From NCBI GenBank assembly GCA_023159155.1, contig JAJNNX010000048.1:62001-126000 (forward strand): a stretch of DNA of 64,000 bases, written 5' to 3'. Below are positions 1-9,342 of this stretch, piece by piece. The position numbers and the translations under genes were made by a program. Position 1 is the first letter of the stretch, and each line of letters opens with the position of its first letter. The stretch comes from Ustulina deusta (Eukaryota; Ascomycota; Sordariomycetes; Xylariales; Xylariaceae). A model generated the notes under the pieces. That model was not told the origin of the DNA. It saw only the letters and a list, made by a program, of their open reading frames with translations, and ran no database searches.

Positions 1-1225
1 GCCTCAAGAACGGAGTGGTGAGGCCTCGAAAGCTAGCTGGGAACTACCCAGCTAGATAAACAGCAAACAAACACAAAACCTAAAAAAACAAACTGATAAC
101 GGGATTGAAATAGGTAGTAGAGGGAGGCGGATGGGAAGATTTCGCATCGTTCTCGGGTGCTCATTTGCAGCATTTACTTACCCCATATTAAGCTAATAGA
201 GCAGGCATTCAGAATATCGCAGTATATTAAACGTATAACGTCCCTATATCTTTATACACGACCTTCTCAAGTGGCAAGTGAGGCCATTCAAAAGGCTTGT
301 TAGATACGGGCCCAAGGAAAATAGCTGTGGCGTTAGGCGTAGCGACAAAAGTGGAAGTCGGTTGAACATAGATTAGGACGTACAAGTTACGATGACATCC
401 TCTGCTAAGAAGCAGTCAACCTTGTGTGGGGGTTGTGAATCTTGTTATTCCACAATGGTTACAAATGTCTCGGCAGTTGTATTTAAGCTAGATTCAAAGT
501 GTGCTTCTTTTCTCGTGACATCCTGCCAGCTGTTTACTGTCAACAATTGATCGACAGGACTTCATGTCTCACTTGTTTCTACTGCACTTGCTAATTCTAA
601 TGATGCAGGTAGTGGAAGTGGCGCGCCGTGATCGCCCATAAAAAGCAATAAACCCCAAGACTCTTTAGGGGGAAAAAGGCTAAGCGGTGTGATCAAAGAT
701 CCCCCTGCTTGTGACTTTCTGTCCTACGCCCGAGCAGATCGGACCAATAAGCAGAGTAGGACTCTTCATCGGCAGTCCACATTGTGATTTCGCAAGGCTG
801 TGAAGGTTGCAGTTACACTATTTTATATTACCACACGCTATGGAACAGACCGCCTCTTCCGTTAATACCGTATGCCTCGTTCGGCACATTCAAGACTTGA
901 TTCGCTGTTGTGTCTCATCATTTGTGCCACAAATGCCTAGTTCAGAAGGTCACGGCTAAGATGAAGTATTAATGGGAGGCGCGAAATGCATGTCTCCGTC
1001 CTGTGTCCAGCATAGTGTATCCTTGTTGTAGTGCCCAGATCGCCGCCGAAGGTGATCAGGCTGAGTTTTCCTAGAACACCCATTCATATGCCAAATCTTT
1101 ATAGAATAGTCGTTACTGCCCAGCTTTCATCATTTCGCTTTCCTATCTCCAGAACCATCACAATTCATCAAAGCACTGCATTCAACTCCCCAGTTCCCTC
1201 TATACAGCTACTCAACTATACCGCC
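1..1225. other. intergenic region, no gene seen
   Basis: No reading frame here shows family features or starts convincingly. An open frame that runs into the next gene from 1031 begins at GTG, so I treat it as leader rather than coding. The stretch probably holds the promoter and 5' leader of the secreted-protein gene. Confidence 0.5.
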
Positions 1226-1603
1226 ATGTACTCCAAGACTGAAACTCTCATCTTTCTCGGCATTGCCTCCATCAGCGGCCTTGCGAATGCCATTCAAGTT
1301 GGTTACGGCCAGCAAATCCAAAATTCTGACCAGACCAACCATTGGGTCATCTGGGTTGAGGGAGACCACGCCTGTCCAGGCATGTCAGTCATTGGCTCTC
1401 TTGCGGGGTCTTCGTGCGGCCAGGGCTTCGTTGTCGATGGATCTTACTACCAATTCGGCGGCTGTGGGGGTGGGAACGAGCCTGGACAGCTTCTCGACTC
1501 CTCGGGATCTTCAATTGGCGGCTGCAGCCGAAAAGATAACGGCTATAAGATATCATGCCATGACGGGTTGCATGATATTGTCAAGCATGGAGTATGTGGT
1601 TGA
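1226..1603 (+). CDS. small secreted cysteine-rich protein
   Basis: A 125-residue single-exon protein. I chose the ATG at 1226 because it has a good context (CCGCC before ATG) and is followed at once by a hydrophobic stretch, residues 8-22, ending in an Ala-Asn-Ala cleavage-like site, which reads as a secretion signal. The mature part of about 100 residues is rich in Gly and Ser and has six cysteines (50, 64, 80, 100, 111, 124), enough for three disulfides. There is no transmembrane segment or GPI-like tail. I do not recognise the family. Size, signal and even cysteine count are those of fungal effector candidates or small antimicrobial-type secreted proteins; that role is inference. An upstream in-frame extension from a GTG at 1031 is unlikely to be translated. 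Confidence 0.7.
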   Translation: MYSKTETLIFLGIASISGLANAIQVGYGQQIQNSDQTNHWVIWVEGDHACPGMSVIGSLAGSSCGQGFVVDGSYYQFGGCGGGNEPGQLLDSSGSSIGGCSRKDNGYKISCHDGLHDIVKHGVCG

Positions 1604-2637
1604 TAGGTTGGGTCCGCCTAGAGTATGCCGGCAGGGGGGTCTCGAGTGCGGAAGTATTATCCACCTAGCTATGATCGAAACGGGTCAAATGTTTGTGGGA
1701 ACTTGTGCCCCGAACCTCTAGCCCTAGAGAATTTCATATCACCTCTTCATCATTTATATGCAAAATAACCCTGTAGAAGCCGTGAGCGGGGCCGTCTTGC
1801 AACAAAGAACAGGCCACTCCAGCCTTACCAAATCCAGCTGATTGCCCTTCTCAGCAACCTTAGTGTTTTCAACGTTACATCAGGTTCTCTTCTTTATTTT
1901 CAATATCCATCGGGAGCTATTATTTTGGGTAGATCCCCGTACGAAGGACCCTGTTGGCGATTGGGTTGCAACGTTAACCTATCGTGACGGGGGAAAAGCA
2001 CCTGCATGAGCTCACGTAAGAATTCTTGGTGGCCCCGGGTACAGACAGACGGGGATAGTGTAGGCTTTGGAAGTAGTAGCAAAGCTGTGTTATAATTATC
2101 CGACCCCATACAAAGGTTTCCATCGTGGCACTCTGCAGGTGATAATGCATCATACGGCGATCCCTACATGTTGCAACCTCTACACGCACTCGCTACCTGT
2201 CTCGGATTACCATATTTGATCAATACGCCTGTATACTTGCCCTCACGTCCTCCGTCAACACGTCCACTTACCTGATTCAGCAAAATTACCAATATAGTAG
2301 TGAAGCAGCATGCAGCAAGATGGACGACCCTTCTGCCGCTCATGATCTCATCAGTCATGTGTACTAGGTGATTATCGGCAAGCAGACTGTTCACCTCATG
2401 AGGGGGACGTGATATCTACCTAGTTTATATTGATACTCAAATCTATATTACTACTCTTGATTATAGAAATTCAAGATTTTACCATAGGAAATATAATATC
2501 TCTACCTGTTGGACTAGTAGTGATCTGTTTTTTTCCCTTGTTCCGTGCGAAAAGCAACTTCTCGCATAGGAAACTAAATCCATAACGCTCGTGCTGTCCT
2601 TATTGAAATCCGATTTCATCCTCATGATTTACTCATC
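1604..2637. other. intergenic region
   Basis: Short open frames on both strands show no family resemblance and mostly lack a plausible ATG. An AT-richer part around 2400-2510 lies upstream of the alcohol dehydrogenase remnant. No repeat or RNA gene was recognised. Confidence 0.5.
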
Positions 2638-3600
2638 ATGAGCTATCCTGAAAAATTCCAGGGCTTCCAGGCCCCGAGCGCTGAGCACTGGCAAGATTTT
2701 CAGAAGTGTTCTTGGGAGCCACGTCCCATTGGCGACAATGATGTCGACATCAAGATCGAGTGCTGCGGCGTATGCGCCAGTGATATACACACCATTCGAC
2801 GCGACTGGGGTGAGATGCCCTACCCGCTTGCCGTCGGCCACGAGGTCGTTGGCAAAGTGATCCGGGTGGGCCCCGCCGTGACGCTCGCCAAGGTCGGCCA
2901 GCGGGTCGGTGTTGGGGCTCAGGTATACTCTTGCCTCGAGTGCCGCCACTGCAAGAACAACAATGAGACGTACTGTCTGCAACAGGTCAATGCCTACGGA
3001 GCACCTTATCCCGGGACGGATTGCATCACCCAGGGCGGATTTTCGTCCCATGCGCGTATTCATAAATACTGGTATGTTCAATGACCCAATTCCTAAGGTT
3101 TAGCAAAATCTCAGTCATGATCGCTGAGCAAGCTTGAATTCTCTAGGGTATATCCCATCCCGGATGCCCTAGCAAGCAGTGAAGCTGCACCAATGATGTG
3201 TGCGGGCGCCACTGTTTTCAGTCCACTTAAACGTTTTGGTGCTGGACCCGGCAAGAAGGTCGGTGTTGTGGGAATTGGTGGTCTTGGCTACTATGCTATC
3301 ATGTTTGCAAAGGCGCTTAGGGCCGAGGTCTGTGCCATCTCGAGAACCCGGGCCAAGGAGGAGGATGCTAGGAGGATGGGGGCTGATGATTCCTTGCCAC
3401 GACAGAAGAAGGCTAGAATGAGCGCCACGAGATGACTTTTGACCTGATCATTAGTACCGCAAGCTCATTCGACGAGTTTCAGTTGTCCAAGTATCTGAGC
3501 CTCCTCGATTTCCATGGCCGTTTCAACATGGTTGGACGGCCAGGTGGCGATGGTCCCAAGGTTTCTACCTTCGACCTTAACGCGGGAAAGGTATTTGCGG
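2638..3600 (+). pseudogene. zinc-dependent alcohol dehydrogenase (cinnamyl-alcohol type), broken and 3'-truncated
   Basis: The product would be a medium-chain NADP-dependent alcohol dehydrogenase of the ADH6/CAD type. Exon 1 (2638-3071) carries the catalytic zinc region with GVCASDIH and GHEVVG, then the structural zinc cysteines in the spacing C-x2-C-x2-C-x7-C. A 75 bp intron (3072-3146) with good GT-AG ends leads to the Rossmann part with the VGIGGLG nucleotide-binding loop. The gene is broken. Near 3391 one base appears lost, so the frame shifts. In the correct downstream frame (continuing with FDLIISTASS) a TAG stands at 3414-3416 where homologues most likely have Trp, a TGG-to-TAG change. 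The coding match stops at about 3600, directly before an inverted PKS fragment, so the last part of the domain is gone. A second broken copy of the same family lies at 54816-55790. Confidence 0.85.
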
Positions 3601-3638
3601 CAGCGTAATTCCCTAAACCTAGACTTCCAAGGACACCT

Positions 3639-3833
3639 GAAATCGACGAGAACATCATGAAGAAGGGTGAGCTGATGCAAATTCCATGCGCCGGCCACCT
3701 TAGGTGCGAAGATTGTAGCGAATCGTTGGGGTGTCATCGTGGAGAGAACACCATTATCGACAATACCTGCGGCGTGGACAACACCGCGCAGAGAGTGTTC
3801 TCCCTGATCAAACATTGACAGGACCTGGCGCAT
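3639..3833 (-). pseudogene. inverted fragment of a PKS ketoreductase domain
   Basis: The minus strand encodes about 65 residues typical of the ketoreductase (KR) domain of a fungal reducing polyketide synthase: [12 protein letters not shown], then the [11 protein letters not shown] segment. Its continuation in a normal PKS, the [13 protein letters not shown] part, lies on the plus strand and starts only a few bases away (about 3838). The fragment has therefore been inverted relative to the rest of the gene, with loss of roughly 25-30 residues at the joint, including the region expected to hold the catalytic Ser and Tyr. It cannot encode a protein alone. Its left edge abuts the end of the alcohol dehydrogenase remnant. 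Confidence 0.75.
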
Positions 3834-3837
3834 GCTA

Positions 3838-5561
3838 TCAAAATTGCAGCTTGCTGATCTCCGTCGGGCGCATCACCTTCCTGCAACCTCTGTAGCATAT
3901 GGTATTTGGGAAGGTGATGGGATGGCGACCGGGCTTACGGGAAGGACGACGCTGAATCACCTTGGCAAGTTCGGACTCGGCCAGCCCAACACCTGCAGAG
4001 GGACTCAAGCTTTTTGAGCGGGCAGTGAGCAGTGACCGTAGCCTCGCTGTGGTGGTGGCGCTCAATTTGGAGCGTCTTCAGCAATACTTTGTGGGGGAAG
4101 AGGGAGAGGATGGCGGTATACCACCATTTTACCGCAACCTGTCCCAACAGCAAGCAAACGGCAAGCGCAGCAGAAGCAACAAAGCGCAAAATGGCACACG
4201 TAATCAGAGTCTTCAAGAAGCATTCGCCAGAGCTGAACCGGCTCAACATGCTGAAATCGTGCTAAGAATGGTTCGAGAGACTGTAGCTAAAGCTTTGGGT
4301 TTCATGTCAGCCGATGACGTTGATACCGCCGTGTCTGCTAGAACCGCCACTGCCCTGGATGCAATGGCAATCGGCCAGGGTTGTCTCGATCCTGCCTTCA
4401 GTTTTAGTAACATCGCAGAGGTCCCAAGTCCCCGTTCTGTCTTTATTACTGGAGCCACAGGTTTTGTTGCTGCATTCATACTTCACCAGGTACTTGAGCG
4501 AGGCGTTACGACCTATTGTCTTATACGCGCCAAGGACATCGAGCATGGGAGGGAACGATTGATATCTGCACTTGATAACTATGACCTTTGGTAACCCCAT
4601 TATGCTTCACTACTGAAGCCCATTTTGGGTGATGCAGCGAAGGCGTTCTTTGGGCTGTCGGTGGACACCTTCAACGAGCTGGCAGATAATATCGATAGTA
4701 TCTGCCACGCAAGCGCCCTCGTTGACTGGATGCGACCATTAAGTGACTATATCGGTCCTAATGTCATTAGCGCCCACGAGATATTACGTCTTGCCTCATC
4801 CGGTCGTGAGAAAGCGGTACATGTTATATCTACATTGGCAACGCTGCCTATGCACCTCGGCTACTATGTACCAGAAGAGGATCGGGAATATGGGTACTCT
4901 ATCTCAAAATATATGGCGGAGAAAATGGTAGCGGCAGCTCGTTGGCGTGGCGCTAAGGCCTCCGTATACCGTATACCATTTGTTACTGCCTCGACACTGG
5001 GCCATTTCCGCCTGGACCGCGGCGATTTTCTGCACAATATGATTGTGGAGAGTATTGAGTTGGGCTATTTCATCTTTAGATGCCGATCTCTCGGTAGTTC
5101 AATCGGTGGATTATCTCAGCAAGACCATCGCGTCCGTCATGTTCGACGATCGGGACCGCATCGGCCAAGACTTCGATTTCGTGAATAAATATGCAGCGCG
5201 GGCTGACTATTTCTTCCAGTTGATGGACATAGTGAGCGGTGGTCAAGGGCAAAGCCGCCTGCCCTTTTTGGAGTGGCAACAACGGGTAATGGACTACGCT
5301 GCAGAGTACCCTAAGAGTTCATTGGCTCGCATTGCAACAATAATTGAAGACCTTCCCGACGAAGCCGCCGCAGCCATGATGTTGACTGGGTTGCCCACCG
5401 GGACACACGTACTCGGCGGCGATGTGTATCCTGCTCCAGAGGTCAACGAGCAGCTTGTACGCAACTATTGGCGCCAAATCGACTCCGCACGAACCAAAAC
5501 TCATACTACGATGGGAATGGCGAGGATCGGTATGAAGACGAACGGCGCGAAAGAAAAGTAA
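3838..5561 (+). pseudogene. C-terminal remnant of a reducing polyketide synthase (KR end, ACP remnant, thioester reductase)
   Basis: In order, the plus strand encodes the C-terminal part of a KR domain (from about 3838), a linker, a carrier-protein remnant (about 4200-4350) and a thioester reductase (R) domain that would release a polyketide chain as aldehyde or alcohol with NADPH. The R domain shows GATGFVA (the last glycine of the usual GxxGxxG is Ala) and a YSISK active-site motif. Lesions are clear: a frameshift near 3990, an ACP from which the DSL phosphopantetheine site is missing, an in-frame TAA at 4592-4594 inside the R domain, and a one-base loss near 5070 after which the domain continues in another frame to the stop at 5559-5561. 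KS, AT and DH domains are absent. This is a relic, not a working synthase. Confidence 0.85.
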
Positions 5562-6221
5562 CCCAATGTGTCATTGGAAGGTAAACCGAGGGTATTGACA
5601 TCAAGACTGCCTGTTCAAGAAACTGTAAATAGACAGATTGTCATCTAAAAGATATGCTCGTTTGTTTGCTGCAGCTCCCCCAACCAAGAGATACCGTATT
5701 TCGACCATGCTCTGGGCTACACTGTCTAAGAAATCCTCGTCGCTAGCCCATACCAGCTACTGCTACATGTCCTTGCAATCTTCATATTCTTTAGGAGAAC
5801 AATAATTCCTTATCGGAACCTTGAAATCATTTGGCCAAGAAGCTGCATAATAGTGTCTGGCAAGGCACTGGGAAGGTCGATGAAATCCCTGGTTCCAGCA
5901 GGACCACTATAGTAGCAACATCGCCAAGCCCAACCAATTCAAATTTCAGACTAGAGCAGTGGTAGGCCCGTAGTTAAATCTTAGAGACATTTTGTCTGTT
6001 CCCCTATTAGCTAGCAACACACCCTAACCACAATCTATGCGGCCAGGTTTGTTTGTGCCCATTGATAGAACATAACACTTGTAGACAGGGCAAACAAGCA
6101 TTTTAAAAAGAATCATTGGAGGCAATAGCTGCAACCACAACCGCCGCCCACACATCATTCTCCTTTTCTCTCGAGGGGAATAAAAAACAGGCATTGCGAA
6201 CGGGAAAAAAGTATGAACTTA
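5562..6221. other. intergenic region
   Basis: No coding frame with family features. It contains the Pol III terminator of the tRNA on the minus strand and otherwise ordinary sequence. Confidence 0.5.
6205..6210 (-). terminator. RNA polymerase III terminator of the tRNA gene
   Basis: A run of six A on the plus strand gives T6 on the minus strand, 11 bases past the tRNA 3' end, as expected for Pol III termination. Confidence 0.75.
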
Positions 6222-6316
6222 TGGACGCGCAGGGAATTGAACCCTGGACCTTTCGCAGGCACTATTTGTCTTATTTTCAATGCAAAGCGAATATTATACC
6301 ACTAAACTACACGCCC
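6222..6316 (-). tRNA. tRNA-Ala (anticodon TGC) with intron
   Basis: Read on the minus strand, the sequence folds as a standard cloverleaf. The acceptor strands GGGCGTG and CGCGTCC pair with discriminator A. The D arm holds the A box (TAGTTTAGTGGTA), the anticodon stem is TTCGC/GCGAA, and the T arm holds the B box GGTTCAATTCC. The anticodon TGC (complement at 6282-6284) reads alanine codons. The third acceptor pair is G-U, the classic alanine identity element, which confirms the assignment independently. A 23-base intron (about 6258-6280) follows position 37, the usual eukaryotic site. CCA is not encoded. Confidence 0.95.
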
Positions 6317-7208
6317 AGTTGCGATGGATTCCCGATGATTCGTGGATGACAAAACTAACCTAGAAATAGAGTGGCGCCCAATAGTCGGCCCCACTGATAT
6401 ATATAGGGTTGTATTTTGTCGTCCTGCTCCTTATCCTCATTGCCCATGACCGTGTAGCAGAAATCGAATCAATCCAAGTTTCATCATTGCAACCAACCTT
6501 AGTACGTATACAGCCAGTGGCGGACTAAGTTCATCGCACTTGTTGCGGCGACGGCTGCGGAAGAGCATAACTATTCGTCTGGAACTGACTGGTCTTGGGC
6601 ATACGAAATCTAAAGCAGCTTACTTACTTCAGGGTCTTTATACAGATCGCAAGAATCGATATGTAAGAGCGAAAGGTTTGTAGCCCTTCTTCTTCCCTCT
6701 TTCCACATGTCTTCGGTTTTCTCTTCAGACTAATACAACTCACAGAAACTACTTGTCCGTTGTGCACAGTTGGCTATAGGAAAGCCAATCCCCGCCCCGA
6801 GTAAATTCATCATCCCGATTCCGTCTCCATCTTCCGGCATACAGAAAAACCATTGACTAGGTAGTCAAGATGGGCTTACCTCATAGTAAGCGGCCATCAT
6901 CGTCAACACACTATGTCCCTTAATTATGGAGTAACATATCGATGGTAGTAGAGGGTAGATCATCTTAGACTACAGAGAGCAAAGCGAAACAAATGTCCGG
7001 AAATTATTGAATGCTAACGGGGAACTTCAATAATCAGGAGCGATGCAGAGACTTGGTCTAGAAGACCATAGCTATCCGCCTACCTAACACGTTACGTTTT
7101 CCTTTTCTTCACTACAGGGGATGTATTTTCCATTTGACAGATTCATAAAAACCTCGTACGCCATTCCACCGACCTCTCCAGCAGCTCGCAAGTTCCATCC
7201 CCAGCCCT
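6317..7208. other. intergenic region
   Basis: Nothing coding was recognised. A TATATATAG run at about 6398 lies upstream of the tRNA. The 3' flank of the S51 peptidase gene lies at the right end. Confidence 0.5.
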
Positions 7209-8060
7209 CTACTCGACGACCTTGCGCAGCGCCAGATTATACTTATCCCCTGCCCTCAAGAAGTAGAACAGCTGGTCCTTAGGCGGCAGGTTCTTCTCGG
7301 CGCTGCCCTCGCGGCTCCAGAAGCCGCCGTCGTAGAAGGCGCAGTAGCTGGCGCCGATGACGTGCGCGTCGTCGCCGTCGACGACGAGCGCCGTGTTCTC
7401 GTCGCAGCCGAACCCCAGCAGCTCGGGCCGGACCTTGAGGATGTCGAACATGTCGAAGATGCGGCCGCGCACGAGCACGTGCTGGTCGATGGCCACGTTG
7501 CGCAGGTATCCGAAGCCGACGGTGTGGTCGCCGACGAGGATCTGGTTCGTCGCCGTGTCGCCGCGCGCCAGGAAGCTGCCCTGGATGCTCGCGCCCGCCG
7601 AGCTGCCGCCGATGACCCCGCCCCTGTCCAGCACGGCCTGGAAGGCGGCCTCGGTCTTGGTGCCCGCGTACGCGTCCACGAGGCGCCACTGTCTGCCGCC
7701 GCCGAACCAGACCGCAGACGCGTTGCGCAGCGGCGCGACAAAGGCGTCCGTATCCGCCACCTTCGGGTCGTAGGTGTGCAGGACGGTGACGCTCGAAGCG
7801 CCGAGACGTCTGAACGTCGCGGCGCCCGCGGCGTTCTGGTCATAGGTCGGCTGTTCGTCTGCTGTGGGGATTACGATGATGGGACCCCCGCGCGCTCGAG
7901 TGATGACTTCTTGGTAGATGGAGTCGCTGAGAGTGCCCCCGCCGACAACTACCAGGGATCCCTTTACTGGGCCGACGACGGGGTCCTGGGCCCTTGCCAT
8001 TATGGGCTGGGAAGTAAGGAGGAGGAGGAAAGCAGGAAGTGTTGGCGTTGGGAAGCGCAT
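7209..8060 (-). CDS. secreted cyanophycinase-like peptidase, family S51
   Basis: A 283-residue single-exon protein. Residues 1-25 form a signal peptide (hydrophobic core FLLLL, Ala-Arg-Ala near the cut). The rest matches the S51 (cyanophycinase / dipeptidase E) fold: VVVGGGTLSD near the start, VIPTADEQ, a WFGGGRQWRLVDA segment, and the nucleophile elbow GGSSAGAS with Ser154 as the likely catalytic serine. Family members cleave beta-aspartyl links or N-terminal Asp peptides; cyanophycin itself is bacterial, so the fungal substrate is unknown. Length is normal for the family and the gene looks intact. Its third codon positions are strikingly G/C-rich compared with the flanks. Coding sequence on the opposite strand is a shadow caused by this composition. 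Confidence 0.9.
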   Translation of the reverse strand: MRFPTPTLPAFLLLLTSQPIMARAQDPVVGPVKGSLVVVGGGTLSDSIYQEVITRARGGPIIVIPTADEQPTYDQNAAGAATFRRLGASSVTVLHTYDPKVADTDAFVAPLRNASAVWFGGGRQWRLVDAYAGTKTEAAFQAVLDRGGVIGGSSAGASIQGSFLARGDTATNQILVGDHTVGFGYLRNVAIDQHVLVRGRIFDMFDILKVRPELLGFGCDENTALVVDGDDAHVIGASYCAFYDGGFWSREGSAEKNLPPKDQLFYFLRAGDKYNLALRKVVE

Positions 8061-9342
8061 GGTGAGCTAGTAGGAGTCTGCCCTGCACTGCTGCGAAAAT
8101 GTGTGTGTGCACTAATATGTGCACTAGACGTGACGTGATTGGAAATCAGATGTTCTTATCTGGCCGAATTCCAAACTCCCATGGAAGGTAGTTGAGTAGG
8201 GCGATGCGATGCGCAAGGTGTAAGCGGTTCGGGAGGAAACTCAACTCTTTTCTGAGGCCCTCTAGATCTGAGTTCCGTTCTTATATCCTCTCCTGCCTAT
8301 AGACAATTGCAAATCATGGTGGTGAAACCTAACGGATCTGGATACATCGTAAATTGTGCCAAATAGCATCATCAGCGCAGATCGTGGTCCACGAATATGA
8401 TAGGGCGGTAGTGGCACGCCCCGGTTTCCCGGCAAGGCAGGTGGTGTTGGCGCAGAGGAGGAATTGCTTGCCGTGCATCTCGGCGTGGGTTCATGTTGGG
8501 TTTAGATAGGTGGTTCGGATCTGCGCTATTCCCTTGAGATCTCCAAAGGTGATTATTATATGCTCGTATGTGAATATTGCGTGATGCGGTCGGGACGGTC
8601 CCTGCATGTGGTTCTTGGCAGTGGAGAAGTAGGTAGGTGACTTGTTGTCCAGGTTGATGAGCACAACGGCTTGACTTGAAGTAGGAATGCTATCTCGAGC
8701 GGGAAAGGATAGCGAGACATCTACTGCATTGGTCCCGGCTATTATGAAGCCGTCCATTTAAACCATCGAGGCTTTGTAGAAGCTAGCAGCTATTGAATTG
8801 CCACCGAGCAAATGACGTGTCACACGCCCTACGCGACTATTTATGACCTCAATCGTGGAAACTAGAAGCCGTTTTGTTGAGACGAGAAGTTTGAGTAACA
8901 TTAGATGGCTGGCATGGGATGAGCTTGAAGTGCTCGCAGACAAATCAAACTCATGAGTCGTAGGAAATTGGGAAATGAGCTTGGATAGAGACTATTTCGC
9001 CGTGGCACACAGCAGGTTTCCTCCTCGGTCTAGTCGGGACGACTAAAGGGTTCGAATTGTGAACGAGCTAGAGATAGATACGCCGTCGGGGATCAGGAAG
9101 ATGTGTCTAGTCACCAACTTAATAGTCCGCCCTCCAGGAGAGTAGCAGAAACATAGATAGAATGATTAGCCACCAAACCCATCAGAACACTAATGGGAGG
9201 GTAAAGCTATTCCCTCTATTTTAACGGGAGAGATTTACCATCCCTTTAGCCCAAAATGGTATCGTATATACACGGGGCTAGTTTCATTCATTGTTTGAGC
9301 AACGGTTCTCTGGCATAAATAGATTCATGAGGTCGAGAGCTC
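8061..9342. other. intergenic region with weak open frames only
   Basis: It contains the promoter of the S51 gene (right of 8060) and the 3' flank of SURF6. Minus-strand frames at 8491-8757 (88 aa) and 8758-8943 show no recognisable domain. I cannot support a gene here. Confidence 0.4.

Noticed and set aside
3465..3833. A 122-codon minus-strand gene
   Set aside because: Its first half is an inverted PKS KR fragment and its second half is the reverse complement of ADH coding sequence, so it is a chance fusion across a rearrangement.
2638..5561. A functional biosynthetic cluster of ADH plus PKS
   Set aside because: The ADH has a frameshift, a stop and a lost 3' end; the PKS has only a rearranged, frame-broken C-terminus without KS or AT.
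7256..8138. Several long frames on both strands of the S51 gene
   Set aside because: Arg/Ala/Ser-rich shadows caused by high G/C at codon position three.
8491..8757. An 88-codon minus-strand frame
   Set aside because: Has an ATG and fair composition but no recognised feature, splice partner or neighbour support.
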